64,000 nt of DNA from CAWCUU01 sp963798855 (GTDB taxonomy: Bacteria; Gemmatimonadota; Gemmatimonadetes; Longimicrobiales; RSA9). Position numbers and translations under genes: made by a program. A model generated the notes under the pieces. The model was given only the letters and a program-made list of their open reading frames with translations. It was not told where the DNA came from and ran no database searches. Location: positions 1 to 64,000 of the forward strand of contig CAWCUU010000003.1 in the NCBI GenBank assembly GCA_963798855.1, in the 5' to 3' direction. Shown here piece by piece: positions 27,465 through 35,342 of the stretch. Within the stretch, counting starts at the first letter, position 1. The number at the start of each line of letters is the position of its first letter.

Positions 27465-28159
27465 TCCTCGGCTGCCTCTTCCTTCTCTTCCTCCGCTTCC
27501 TCGGCACCCCGGCGGCGCACCAGCTCCGGCTCGACCTCGCCGCCGACGCCCTCGATCTCCTCGACCTCCGGCTCCTCCACGGCTGCGACCGTCGGCGGGA
27601 TCACCGCGCATACCGTGCGGTCGAGATCGGTCTCGATGTCGACGCCGTCCGGCACCCGCAGCTCTCCGACGTGCACCGACTCACCGATCTCGAGCATCGA
27701 GATGTCGATCTCGATCGACTCCGGGATGCTCTCCGGCAGACAGCGGAGGGAGAGGTCGTGCAACGAGTGCTGCATGACGCCGCCCATCTTGACGCCAGCG
27801 GCGGTGCCGATCAGCCGGATCGGCACCTCGACGTCCACCTTCTCTCCGGCGTGGAGCTGATAGAAGTCGACATGCAGGATGTCGCGCCGGTAGGGATGGA
27901 TCTGGACCTCGCGGACGAGCGCGCGAAGAGACTTCGGCCTGCCCTTGCCGCCCTCGATCGCCAGCTCGATCACCGTGTTCTCCACGCTGATCCGGGAGAA
28001 GAGCACCTCGAGCTCGTGCGCGTCCAGCGACACCGCCCGCGTCTCCTCGCCGCGCCCGTAGACTACGGCGGGGACGCGGCCATCCCGCCGCAGCCGTCGT
28101 GCCGCGCCCTTTCCCCGCTCATCCCGGCCGGTCGCCGTGATCGTCGCCGTATTCGCCAT
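27461..28159 (-). CDS. rplY: 50S ribosomal protein L25/general stress protein Ctc
   Basis: 5S-rRNA-binding ribosomal protein of the long (Ctc/TL5) type, 232 residues. The N-terminal L25 domain (to about 95: GAARRLRRDGRVPAVVYG, VQIHPYRRDILHVDFYQL) is followed by the TL5 C-terminal beta domain (VEVPIRLIGTAAGVKMGG..., ISMLEIGESVHVGELRVPDG) and an acidic tail (GAEEAEEEKEEAAEE). It lies between prs (13 bases upstream) and pth (4-base overlap), the classical arrangement. Confidence 0.95.
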   Translation of the reverse strand: MANTATITATGRDERGKGAARRLRRDGRVPAVVYGRGEETRAVSLDAHELEVLFSRISVENTVIELAIEGGKGRPKSLRALVREVQIHPYRRDILHVDFYQLHAGEKVDVEVPIRLIGTAAGVKMGGVMQHSLHDLSLRCLPESIPESIEIDISMLEIGESVHVGELRVPDGVDIETDLDRTVCAVIPPTVAAVEEPEVEEIEGVGGEVEPELVRRRGAEEAEEEKEEAAEE

Positions 28160-28172
28160 GACCTATCTCTCC

Positions 28173-29150
28173 TCAATCGAAAAGCTGACTGACCGATTCG
28201 TTCGAATGGGTATAGCGGATCGCGCGGGCCAGCAGCCCCGCGATCGAGAGGATCTGCAGCTTCGGGAACCGCTTCTCGTCCGGAACGTTCAGCGTGTTCG
28301 TCACCACCACCTCCTGCACCGGGCACTCCTGCAGCCGCTCCACAGCCGGCCCCGAGAACAGCGGGTGCGTCGCGGCGGCATAGATCTCCGTCGCATCCCG
28401 TTCCTTCAGCGCGTTCACCACGCTCTGCAACGTGCCGGCCGTGTCGATCAGGTCGTCCACGATCAGGCAGGGGCGACCCGCCACGTCCCCGACCACCGTC
28501 AGCACCTCGGCGACGTTCGCCGCCGGCCTGCGCTTGTCGATGATCGCGAAGCTCGCGTCCAACCGCCGCGCGAAGCCGCGCGCCATCTTCGCCGCACCCA
28601 CATCGGGCGCCACGACGACCGGCGCTTCCAGCTCCTTGCGCTGGAAGTAGGAGGTCAGCACGGGCGCCGCGTACAGGTGATCGACCGGGATGTCGAAGAA
28701 GCCCTGCAGCTGGTGCGCGTGAAAGTCCATCCCCAGCACGCGATCGGCGCCCGCCGCCTCGATCACGTTCGCGACCAGCTTCGCCCCGATCGCCACGCGC
28801 GGCTGGTCCTTGCGATCCTGCCGCGCGTAGCCGTAGTACGGCATCACCACCGTGACCCGCGCCGCCGACGCACGCCTCGCCGCATCCACCAGGAGCAGCA
28901 GCTCGAGCAGGTTGTCGCCCGGCGGCGGCGTCGGCTGGATCACGAAGACGTCGCCGCCACGCACGTTCTGATTGATCCTGACGAAGATCTCGCCGTCGGA
29001 GAAGCGACGGATCGTAACCTCTCCGAGGGGCATCCCCAGCTCGTGCGCGATCTCCTCGCACAGCGGTCGGTTGGCCGTGCCGGGGAGCAGCAGGAGCGGT
29101 CCCTTGAATTGGTGCTCGGGCATCGAGGCCGGGCTCGGATCGCGATTCAT
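28173..29150 (-). CDS. prs: Ribose-phosphate pyrophosphokinase
   Basis: Makes PRPP from ribose 5-phosphate and ATP for nucleotide, His, Trp and NAD synthesis; about 325 residues, class I type. The flexible-loop/ATP region VMPYYGYARQDRKDQPR, the metal-binding MDFHAHQLQGFFDIPVDHL and the PRPP loop CLIVDDLIDTAGT are all intact. ATG 29150 is taken as the start; MPEHQ at about residue 10 is an alternative. It is first in the prs-rplY-pth unit, just downstream of tRNA-Gln and a small orphan gene. Confidence 0.94.
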   Translation of the reverse strand: MNRDPSPASMPEHQFKGPLLLLPGTANRPLCEEIAHELGMPLGEVTIRRFSDGEIFVRINQNVRGGDVFVIQPTPPPGDNLLELLLLVDAARRASAARVTVVMPYYGYARQDRKDQPRVAIGAKLVANVIEAAGADRVLGMDFHAHQLQGFFDIPVDHLYAAPVLTSYFQRKELEAPVVVAPDVGAAKMARGFARRLDASFAIIDKRRPAANVAEVLTVVGDVAGRPCLIVDDLIDTAGTLQSVVNALKERDATEIYAAATHPLFSGPAVERLQECPVQEVVVTNTLNVPDEKRFPKLQILSIAGLLARAIRYTHSNESVSQLFD

Positions 29151-29247
29151 GGCCAAGTGGCGACAGCCCGAAAGTTTAGGGGGATGTGCCGGGAGGTGTC
29201 AACTCGGAGGCCCTTGTCGCTTTCAGGCTTCGCCACGCGCCCGGGCT

Positions 29248-29874
29248 TCACTCCTCGAGCTTCAGGCGTCCGAGCTGCGCGTCGGCAATGCGGCACATCG
29301 CGCGCTGCATCACCGTCTGGGCACGGCAGCCGGAAAGCCCCATCTCGCCGAGATACTGCTCCATGGCCCGCTCGTAGGAGAAGTGATCGTCGAGCAGCGC
29401 CGCGAAGTCGAGGGCGTTCTCGATGTGCGTCGCGAGCAGCCCTTCCTCCGCCTGGGCAAGCCCGAGCTGGAGGATCCGATCGGTCTCCTCGTGGCGCCGC
29501 TGCCGCTGCTTCATGTCGCGGACGACGACGTCCGGCCGGAAGCGGCGCAGCCGATCGAGGCCGGAGCGCTCGGCCCGCGCGTCTGGCTCTCCGCCGAAAT
29601 CCGGCCCGCTGCCCCGCCGCTCCGTCTCCTCGAGCGCCACGAAGATGCGGGAGCGGGTGGAGCGTGCGACATCGCCAACGAGCCCCATCTCGTCGAGATA
29701 GCGATCCACGACGTCGTCGAACGGGAGCTGGTCGCGCAACAGCTGGATGAGGTGGACTCCGTAGCGTGCGTGGGTCTCCAGCAGCGCCTCGGTCGCGGTG
29801 GCCGTGGCGACTTCGAGGCGCCGCTTCACGGGCTCGGGAAGACGAAACGTGGACAGCGGCCCCGCCGGTGCCAT
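29248..29874 (-). CDS. Helical protein of unknown function between tRNA-Gln and prs
   Basis: A 208-residue, mostly alpha-helical, charged soluble protein with no signal peptide. Two similar stretches, LLRDQLPFDDVVDRYLDEMGLVGDVA (about 40-65) and LLDDHFSYERAMEQYLGEMGLSGCRA (about 160-185), suggest an internal duplication: each has a D-x-x-x-x-x-Y-L-x-E-M-G-L core. The DRYLDEMGL-type segment recurs in no family I can name. ATG 29874 has GAGGAG at suitable distance. The gene sits within a normally compact ispE-tRNA-prs region. Confidence 0.7.
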   Translation of the reverse strand: MAPAGPLSTFRLPEPVKRRLEVATATATEALLETHARYGVHLIQLLRDQLPFDDVVDRYLDEMGLVGDVARSTRSRIFVALEETERRGSGPDFGGEPDARAERSGLDRLRRFRPDVVVRDMKQRQRRHEETDRILQLGLAQAEEGLLATHIENALDFAALLDDHFSYERAMEQYLGEMGLSGCRAQTVMQRAMCRIADAQLGRLKLEE

Positions 29875-29968
29875 TGCATCTCCTCGTCGTGTTCGCGTTC
29901 GGAGCGAAGGTCGCCCCATCCCGCCGCGGAAGATCCGTACCGAACGGCCGGATCGCAGCGCATACGAA

Positions 29969-30040
29969 TTGCCCCGCCAGGGCTCGAACCTGGACTTCGA
30001 GATCCAAAGTCTCACGTGCTGCCGATTACACCACGGGGCA
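29969..30040 (-). tRNA. tRNA-Gln (anticodon TTG)
   Basis: Cloverleaf on the minus strand: acceptor TGCCCCG pairs with CGGGGCA, the D-arm contains TGTAATCGGCA, the anticodon stem TGAGA/TCTCG closes the loop CTTTGGA with anticodon TTG, and the T-arm is CCAGG-TTCGAGC-CCTGG. The discriminator is A and CCA is not encoded. The length is 72 nt. Confidence 0.95.
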
Positions 30041-30230
30041 GGACGTTCAGCAGATCGCTGAGGCTCGGCTGACCCGCGCAAGCGCCATGCGCGCGGCCGC
30101 ACCCAGTTCTACAGCGACCTGTTAAGATAAGGGTGAAGCGGGACCTGTGAAGTGTGAAGTGCGAAACCCGCCCGGTCCCCGGCTGTTCCGGGGGCCAGAC
30201 GGGCCTCGCGTTCCTGCCGGCCGCGACCTG
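30041..30230. other. Spacer with short GAAGTG repeats and a partial repeat-element end
   Basis: CAGCGACCTG at 30112-30121 (15 of 17 bases with flanks) matches the end of the terminal-inverted-repeat element at 60286-60305. GTGAAGTGTGAAGTGCGAA follows at about 30148-30166, a short degenerate tandem repeat. No gene is seen. Confidence 0.4.
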
Positions 30231-30647
30231 CTAGACGGACAGGAGGCGGTCGAAGAAGGCGCGGTAGCGCCGCAGTGCGAGGCGGAGGTCCTCCGTGGAG
30301 ACGTCGCTCCCGCTCGACCACTGTTCCTCGAGTCCCGCGCGCTCGGCTGCGAATACCTCTGCCAGCCGCTTCATCGTCTCGGCGACCAGGTTGTCGGCGC
30401 GCTGCACGGCGCCGCGCGGCTCGTCCACGAACGCCGTCTGGATCTCCTCCCAGCGGGCGCGGAAGCCGCGAGCCTCATCGCCCGCGAAGAGCGGTGCGGC
30501 CTCCTCGTCCCCGCCGCCGCGCGTCCTCTCGACGCGCACTTCTTCTCCCTCGGGCGCGTACCTCGACTCCGACGTCGTCTCCTCGTCCAGTGACACGCCG
30601 GCGCCGGCCAGCTCGGCAGTACCGAGATCCCGCTCACGCTCTCTCAA
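30231..30647 (-). CDS. Small orphan, soluble paralogue of the next upstream gene
   Basis: A 138-residue charged protein with no membrane segment. Its C-terminal half (FRARWEEIQTAFVDEP, RADNLVAETMKRLAE, LRLALRRYRAFFDRLL) matches the corresponding part of the upstream protein (FHDEWQGVQSRFVDAP, EADRLVAEVMRERG, LRQGMVHYRALFEDLL). The two are therefore descendants of one helical domain. Its start overlaps the upstream stop by 14 bases, so it is translationally coupled. Function is unknown. Confidence 0.7.
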   Translation of the reverse strand: MRERERDLGTAELAGAGVSLDEETTSESRYAPEGEEVRVERTRGGGDEEAAPLFAGDEARGFRARWEEIQTAFVDEPRGAVQRADNLVAETMKRLAEVFAAERAGLEEQWSSGSDVSTEDLRLALRRYRAFFDRLLSV

Positions 30648-31188
30648 TTCTCACCTCCGCGTTGTTTTCGAGCAGATCCTCGAAGAGTGCCCGGTAGTGA
30701 ACCATTCCCTGGCGCAGCTCCTCCGTCGTCGCCTCGCCGCGACCGCTCCGGACGGCGATCTCCCGCGCGGCCCGGTAGTGCTCGACCACGTGCGGGTGAT
30801 CGACCGAGACATCGGCCGCGCGTTGCTCGAAGTCGCCGACCGGGTAGCCCCGCTCCCGCATCACCTCCGCGACGAGACGGTCCGCCTCTGCGGTCGACTC
30901 GGCCGGAGCATCGACGAAGCGCGACTGCACGCCCTGCCACTCGTCATGGAAACGCGCCCGCGCGCTTTCCGGAAGCGGCCGGATGTCGAGCGCTTCGACC
31001 CTCTTCTCCCGGCTCTCGAGCTCCCGCTCGGCTCCCCTGCGGGTTCCGTTTTCCCTCACCGCCCGCTCGTATTCCGGCCCGAAACGGGCCTGCAAGCGCT
31101 GCGAGTCGCGGCGCTGGAGCAGCAGCCAGACCACCGCTGCGCCGAGCGCGACGATCACGATCGCAAATACCCAAGCTGCCGTTGTCAT
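30634..31188 (-). CDS. Membrane-anchored orphan with the same helical domain
   Basis: A 184-residue protein with one N-terminal membrane helix (VFAIVIVALGAAVVWLLLQ, about 7-25), then a basic/charged helix and the domain shared with the downstream gene (EWQGVQSRFVDAPAESTAEADRLVAEVMRERG...). I recall this W-x-x-[IV]-Q-x-x-F-V-D-x-P signature from uncharacterised proteins in several phyla, but no function is known to me. The ribosome site GGGAGG precedes ATG 31188. It is 75 bases downstream of ispE. Confidence 0.72.
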   Translation of the reverse strand: MTTAAWVFAIVIVALGAAVVWLLLQRRDSQRLQARFGPEYERAVRENGTRRGAERELESREKRVEALDIRPLPESARARFHDEWQGVQSRFVDAPAESTAEADRLVAEVMRERGYPVGDFEQRAADVSVDHPHVVEHYRAAREIAVRSGRGEATTEELRQGMVHYRALFEDLLENNAEVRIERA

Positions 31189-31262
31189 GGCACCTCCCTG
31201 GATCACGTAAGTGCCATGTCCATCGGCAATTAGCATGCCCGGAGGCGCCTTGGGCGGGTGCG

Positions 31263-32150
31263 TCAGGGACGCGGGGTTCGCGTCCGCGTCGCGGTACGGA
31301 TGAACGCCGTCTCGGGGTGCGCACGGCCGAGATGGCTCGCCGCCGAGTCACGAGCGGTCGCGCTCTCGAAGATGCCGTAGACCGCGGCGCCGCTGCCGCT
31401 GAGGCGGGCCGGCCTCGCCCCCGCGCGCTCGAGCGCGGATTGCAGTCGCGCGAGCAGCGGGTGCGCCTCGAAGAGGACGCCCTCGAAGTCGTTGCTGCTG
31501 CGCCGCGCCACATCCTCCCAGCCCGCGACGGCGGGGACGCCCGCAGCGGAGTGGGACGGCGACGGGGCCGGAAGCGGCGCTCCGCGCGCCGCGTCGAGCA
31601 TCCGGTACGCATCGGCGGTCCCTACCCGAAAGGGAGGCATGGCGACGAGGACGGGCCGCGGGGGCAGCGGCGGCAAGGGGTCGAGCCGGTCCCCCCGACC
31701 GGTGCCCCGCGCGAGCACGGCGTCCGCCAGGAAGAACGGCACGTCGCTGCCGATCGCGGCGCCCAGGCTGGAGAGCACGGACGGCAGGAGCGGTCGGTCG
31801 TGGAGGAGGTTCAGCGCCCGCAGCGTCGCGGCCGCGTCGCTCGAGCCTCCGCCCAGGCCGGCCCCGGCCGGTATGTGCTTGTCGAGTACGACCGAGACCC
31901 CCTCCGCCGCCCGTGTGAGTTCGAGAAATGCGTGCGCGGCGCGGAACGCGAGGTTCGTCTCGGGAGCGCCGAGATCGGCGCCGCGCACCTCGAGCCGCAC
32001 GCCGCTCCCACCTCTCTCCACGCGCAGCCGGTCGGCGAGCTCGAGTGCACAGAACAGCGTGTCGAGACCGTGGAATCCGGACGCTTCGCGCTGGAAGACG
32101 CGGAGCCAGAGGTTGACCTTCGCGGGAGCGTCGATCTCGATCGCCTTCAC
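31263..32150 (-). CDS. ispE: 4-diphosphocytidyl-2-C-methyl-D-erythritol kinase
   Basis: GHMP kinase of the MEP isoprenoid pathway, phosphorylating CDP-ME at the 2-OH; 295 residues. Motif 1 is APAKVNLWLRV at the N-terminus, the ATP-binding motif is PAGAGLGGGSSDAA (about 95-108), and motif 3 is LSGSGAAVYGIF near the C-terminus. GTG 32150 overlaps the upstream flippase-like gene's stop as GTGA. It ends the long operon that begins at alaS. Confidence 0.93.
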   Translation of the reverse strand: MKAIEIDAPAKVNLWLRVFQREASGFHGLDTLFCALELADRLRVERGGSGVRLEVRGADLGAPETNLAFRAAHAFLELTRAAEGVSVVLDKHIPAGAGLGGGSSDAAATLRALNLLHDRPLLPSVLSSLGAAIGSDVPFFLADAVLARGTGRGDRLDPLPPLPPRPVLVAMPPFRVGTADAYRMLDAARGAPLPAPSPSHSAAGVPAVAGWEDVARRSSNDFEGVLFEAHPLLARLQSALERAGARPARLSGSGAAVYGIFESATARDSAASHLGRAHPETAFIRTATRTRTPRP

Positions 32151-33244
32151 GGCGCTGTCGAGTCGCCGTCCGCTCCGTCGGCGAGCGCCTCCGCTTCGAT
32201 GCCGGCCTCCACGATCTCCTCGGATGCCTCCACCTCGCGCAGTGAAAGCCCGAGCGTCCAGAGGTAATAGAGGCCGATCACGGTGACGGGCACGAAGCCG
32301 ACGAGGTGCATCCCGATCGCGAAGCCGACGGCCTTGTTCACGTCGACCTGCCAGAGGCCGACGAGGCCGAGGCGAGCGGCGCCTTCGAAGAGGCCGAAGA
32401 AGCCCGGAGCCGACGGGATCGCGACCGCGAGGGCGATGCTGGTCTGCAGGAAGAGCGAGGCAGCGAGCGGCGGCACGTCGATGTCGAACGCCCGCAGCGC
32501 GAAGTAGAACGAGAGCGCGCTGACGCCCCAGACGGCGAACGAGCCCGCTACCGCCTGGAAGAGCAGAGCGGGCCGCCGAAGGGATGAAACGCCCTCCAGG
32601 AACGCATGCAGCGCATCCACGACCTTGCGTCGCAGCCGGTGAGGCAGAACGCTGGCGGCGATGCGATCGACGAAGCGAACCGCGGGGTGCGGCCAGATCA
32701 CCGCCACCAGAAGCGCGATGGCGAGAAGCAGGACCCCGATCAGGACGGTCCGAGCGCCCGCGACGATCGCCGAGCCGGCGAGCCGCTCCGCGGGGAAGCC
32801 CGGCAGCGACATGGAGGTGAACAGCAACAACACGACGAGCAGCGCGTCCAGCACCCGCTCGACCACCAGGGATCCGAAGGAGGCACTGACGCTGATCCGC
32901 TCCATTCGCGACAGCGAGTACGCGCCCGCGAACTCGCCGACTCGGGCGGGCACGACGTTGTTCACGCCGAAGCGGATGAACGTGGCGGCGAGGCGCGAGC
33001 GGAAGCTCGACCGCGGAAGGACCGGGCGCAGCAGCGGATTCCAACGCCATGCCCGCACGGCAATGGTGGCCGTAGCCATCACGGCCGTCAGGAAGAGCCA
33101 GAATGGATCGGCACGGCGGATCTCGCGGACGACCTGAGCCGCGTCGACATCACGCAGGGCGAGATAAAGGAAGAACAGGCTGATCGCGATTCCTGCGATC
33201 GCCTTCCAGTTCGGCCCGCGACGCGGGGTGCTGCCCGCGCTCAC
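32147..33244 (-). CDS. Flippase-like membrane protein (LPG-synthase TM domain/UPF0104 family)
   Basis: A polytopic inner-membrane protein of 365 residues with about eight helices. It belongs to the family of lysylphosphatidylglycerol-synthase transmembrane domains (UPF0104), thought to flip or handle lipids. Family hallmarks are RFGVNNVVPARVGEFAGAYSLSR and SAPGFFGLFEGAARLGL. The C-terminal soluble synthase domain is absent; instead there is an acidic tail (EASEEIVEAGIEAEALADGADGD). The lipid substrate is unknown. GTGA overlaps on both sides place it firmly in the operon. Confidence 0.85.
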   Translation of the reverse strand: MSAGSTPRRGPNWKAIAGIAISLFFLYLALRDVDAAQVVREIRRADPFWLFLTAVMATATIAVRAWRWNPLLRPVLPRSSFRSRLAATFIRFGVNNVVPARVGEFAGAYSLSRMERISVSASFGSLVVERVLDALLVVLLLFTSMSLPGFPAERLAGSAIVAGARTVLIGVLLLAIALLVAVIWPHPAVRFVDRIAASVLPHRLRRKVVDALHAFLEGVSSLRRPALLFQAVAGSFAVWGVSALSFYFALRAFDIDVPPLAASLFLQTSIALAVAIPSAPGFFGLFEGAARLGLVGLWQVDVNKAVGFAIGMHLVGFVPVTVIGLYYLWTLGLSLREVEASEEIVEAGIEAEALADGADGDSTAP

Positions 33245-34578
33245 GATCGGGCGAGCCGGATCAGCTCGAACAGCTCATCGAGCAGGCGCCGCCCATCCTC
33301 GCCCGCCAGCGCCGCCTCCATCTGGCCGCGCAGCTCGAGCGCGCGCTGCAGCGCACGATCGCCGCGGTAGAGCAGCTCCTCGATTGGCACGGCTTCATCG
33401 GCAGCCGCGGCGTCGGCCGCAGTCGCTCCGGGCGCCGCCGGTCGGGGCCGTCCCTCGCCGGGACCGGCGTCGACCTCTTCGCGCAGTCGCTCCACGAAGT
33501 GGTGCAGCTCGCCGGGAGCGATATGGCCGCTGCGGGCGAGCAGCTCCTCGGCGCGGCGCGCGACGGAGTGGAAGCCGAACGTCGTGGCGGTGTCCCTGAG
33601 TCCGCTCAGCGCGCTTCTCGCATCACTGCGCAGGGCCGCGATCCCTTCCGGTGGAGATCCGGTCAGCTCCGCCGCGATTCGGTCCAGGTGGCGCAGGATC
33701 GCCGCCGACTCCGACCGGAAGTAGTTCAGGACCTCGACGGGGAATTCCTCCTCGGCACCGCCGTCGGCAGCGGCGGCGGCGCCCGCCCTCTCATCGTACG
33801 ACGGCAGCACGCGCCTGCGTGCGTCGGCGAGTCGGTCGAAAGCCGGGTCGTCGCCCGGCGTGTCACCACGACCGACCACGGCGAGCGCCGCGGAGAGCGC
33901 GTCGCGGGCCGCCTGCAGGAAGGTGCGCAGCTCGGCGTCCGGGATCCGGCTCCCGGGAGCCGCCGCGACGCGACCGACCTGGTCGAGCGCTCGGAGTGTG
34001 CCGGCGGCCGGACCGAGACGATCGACGTGCGCCGCACCGAGCAGCGCCCGCTGGCGCCGCAGCACCGCCGTGATCGGCTCACGAGCCCCGGGCTCGACGT
34101 CCAGCCGCGCGAAGGCGCCGTCCAGCTCGGCCACGATCGCGCCGAGCTCGACCGAGGCGAAGCGCGAGAATTCGTCGAGCTGGGGCCGGACGTCCGCAGC
34201 GCCTGCGGAGCCGGGGACCGCGGGCCCGATGCCCACTTCCTTCCAGCGCTCCACCGCCCGCGCGACCCGCTCCTCCAGCTCGGCGGGCGTCTCGTCGGCC
34301 GCAATGAGGAAGCGAATGTCGTCGAGGGTTCTCGAGGCGCGCTCCCTCACGTCGCCGGACCATCCGAGCGAGCCTGTGGCGAAGGCGCGCACTGCACTTT
34401 CGAGGGAGGCGGCGACTTCCTGCACGCGGTCTTCCCGGGCCATCTGGGCCTCGCCGCGCAGCCCTCGCGAATGTCTGCGCAGCTGCTCGACATCCGGCGT
34501 GCCGGCGGCGATCTGAGCCTCCAGCCGATCCAGGTACTCCGCGGCCTCGCGCTCGAAGTGCTCGCGAACGGAGGTCAT
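33241..34578 (-). CDS. Hpt-like helical protein lacking the phosphorylatable histidine
   Basis: A 445-residue, almost entirely alpha-helical soluble protein. Two segments resemble the histidine-phosphotransfer (Hpt) fold: about 18-75 (LRRHSRGLRGEAQMA, compare the usual H-x-L-K-G-x-A) and about 290-350 (LRSDARSALSGLRDTATTFG). In both, the position of the phospho-histidine is not His (the only nearby His is three residues early in the first). It could be a scaffold that binds response regulators without phosphotransfer. The middle contains ALSAALAVVGRGDTPGDDP and a receiver-free helical bundle. It starts one base into the pdxJ stop (TGATG). The Hpt assignment is tentative. Confidence 0.55.
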   Translation of the reverse strand: MTSVREHFEREAAEYLDRLEAQIAAGTPDVEQLRRHSRGLRGEAQMAREDRVQEVAASLESAVRAFATGSLGWSGDVRERASRTLDDIRFLIAADETPAELEERVARAVERWKEVGIGPAVPGSAGAADVRPQLDEFSRFASVELGAIVAELDGAFARLDVEPGAREPITAVLRRQRALLGAAHVDRLGPAAGTLRALDQVGRVAAAPGSRIPDAELRTFLQAARDALSAALAVVGRGDTPGDDPAFDRLADARRRVLPSYDERAGAAAAADGGAEEEFPVEVLNYFRSESAAILRHLDRIAAELTGSPPEGIAALRSDARSALSGLRDTATTFGFHSVARRAEELLARSGHIAPGELHHFVERLREEVDAGPGEGRPRPAAPGATAADAAAADEAVPIEELLYRGDRALQRALELRGQMEAALAGEDGRRLLDELFELIRLARS

Positions 34579-35342
34579 CACGCCTCGCCCCGGGCGTCGC
34601 TTCCCATCGCTTCCCGAACGATGACGCGCATCTCGCGAACCGCGCGCTCCATTCCCACCAGGACCGCGCGGCTGACGACACTGTGGCCGATGTTCAGCTC
34701 CTCGATCTCGGCGATGCCGGCGACGGGGAGCACGTTCTCGTAGGTCAGCCCGTGTCCGGCGTGAACGTCCAGCCCCAGCGAGCGGCCGAGCGCCGCCCCC
34801 CGGCGCAGCCGTGAGAGCGCGGCCCGCGCCTGCTGTGGCGAGCCGACGCGCCGCAGGCACGCGTTGGCGTACTCGCCGGTGTGCAGCTCGACCGCGTCGG
34901 CCTCCAGCGCGGCCGCGGCGTCGATCGCGTCCGGATCCGGATCGATGAACAGCGAAGTGCGGATGCCTGCGGAAGCGAGCCGCTCCAGCGCCCGGCCGAT
35001 CCGTTCCTGCTCCGGCCCGGCCAGCGACAGACCACCCTCCGTCGTGATCTCTTCGCGTCGCTCCGGTACGAGCGTCGCCGCCCTCGGCCGCAGCTCCACG
35101 GCCAGGTCGAGCACCTCCTCGTTCGCGGCGAGCTCCAGGTTGACGCCGGTCCGAATCGTCTCCATCAGGAGTCGGACGTCGCGATCCTGGATGTGACGCC
35201 GGTCCTCGCGCAGATGCACGGTGATGCCGTCGGCGCCGCCGAGCTCGGCGAGCACGGCCGCGCGGACCGGGTCCGGCTCGTCCGTGCGCCGTGCCTGCCG
35301 CACCGTAGCGACGTGATCGATGTTGATGTGAAGGCGAATCAT
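34578..35342 (-). CDS. pdxJ: Pyridoxine 5'-phosphate synthase
   Basis: Condenses 1-deoxy-D-xylulose 5-phosphate with 3-amino-2-oxopropyl phosphate in the DXP-dependent vitamin B6 pathway; a TIM barrel of 254 residues. Signatures are LHINIDHVATVRQARR at the N-terminus, GADGITVHLREDRRHIQDRDV (catalytic His/Arg region), ELHTGEYA and HAGHGLTYENV. Start ATG 35342 overlaps the upstream gene's stop (ATGA). The enzyme depends on DXP, which is also the MEP-pathway precursor served by ispE downstream. Confidence 0.94.
   Translation of the reverse strand: MIRLHINIDHVATVRQARRTDEPDPVRAAVLAELGGADGITVHLREDRRHIQDRDVRLLMETIRTGVNLELAANEEVLDLAVELRPRAATLVPERREEITTEGGLSLAGPEQERIGRALERLASAGIRTSLFIDPDPDAIDAAAALEADAVELHTGEYANACLRRVGSPQQARAALSRLRRGAALGRSLGLDVHAGHGLTYENVLPVAGIAEIEELNIGHSVVSRAVLVGMERAVREMRVIVREAMGSDARGEA

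Noticed and set aside
24490..27777. A plus-strand open frame of about 1,095 codons antisense to the M20 peptidase, hppA, pth and rplY genes
   Set aside because: Its composition (Arg, Asp, Gly, Ala rich without any fold signature) is that of a high-GC shadow frame, while the opposite strand encodes four textbook proteins.
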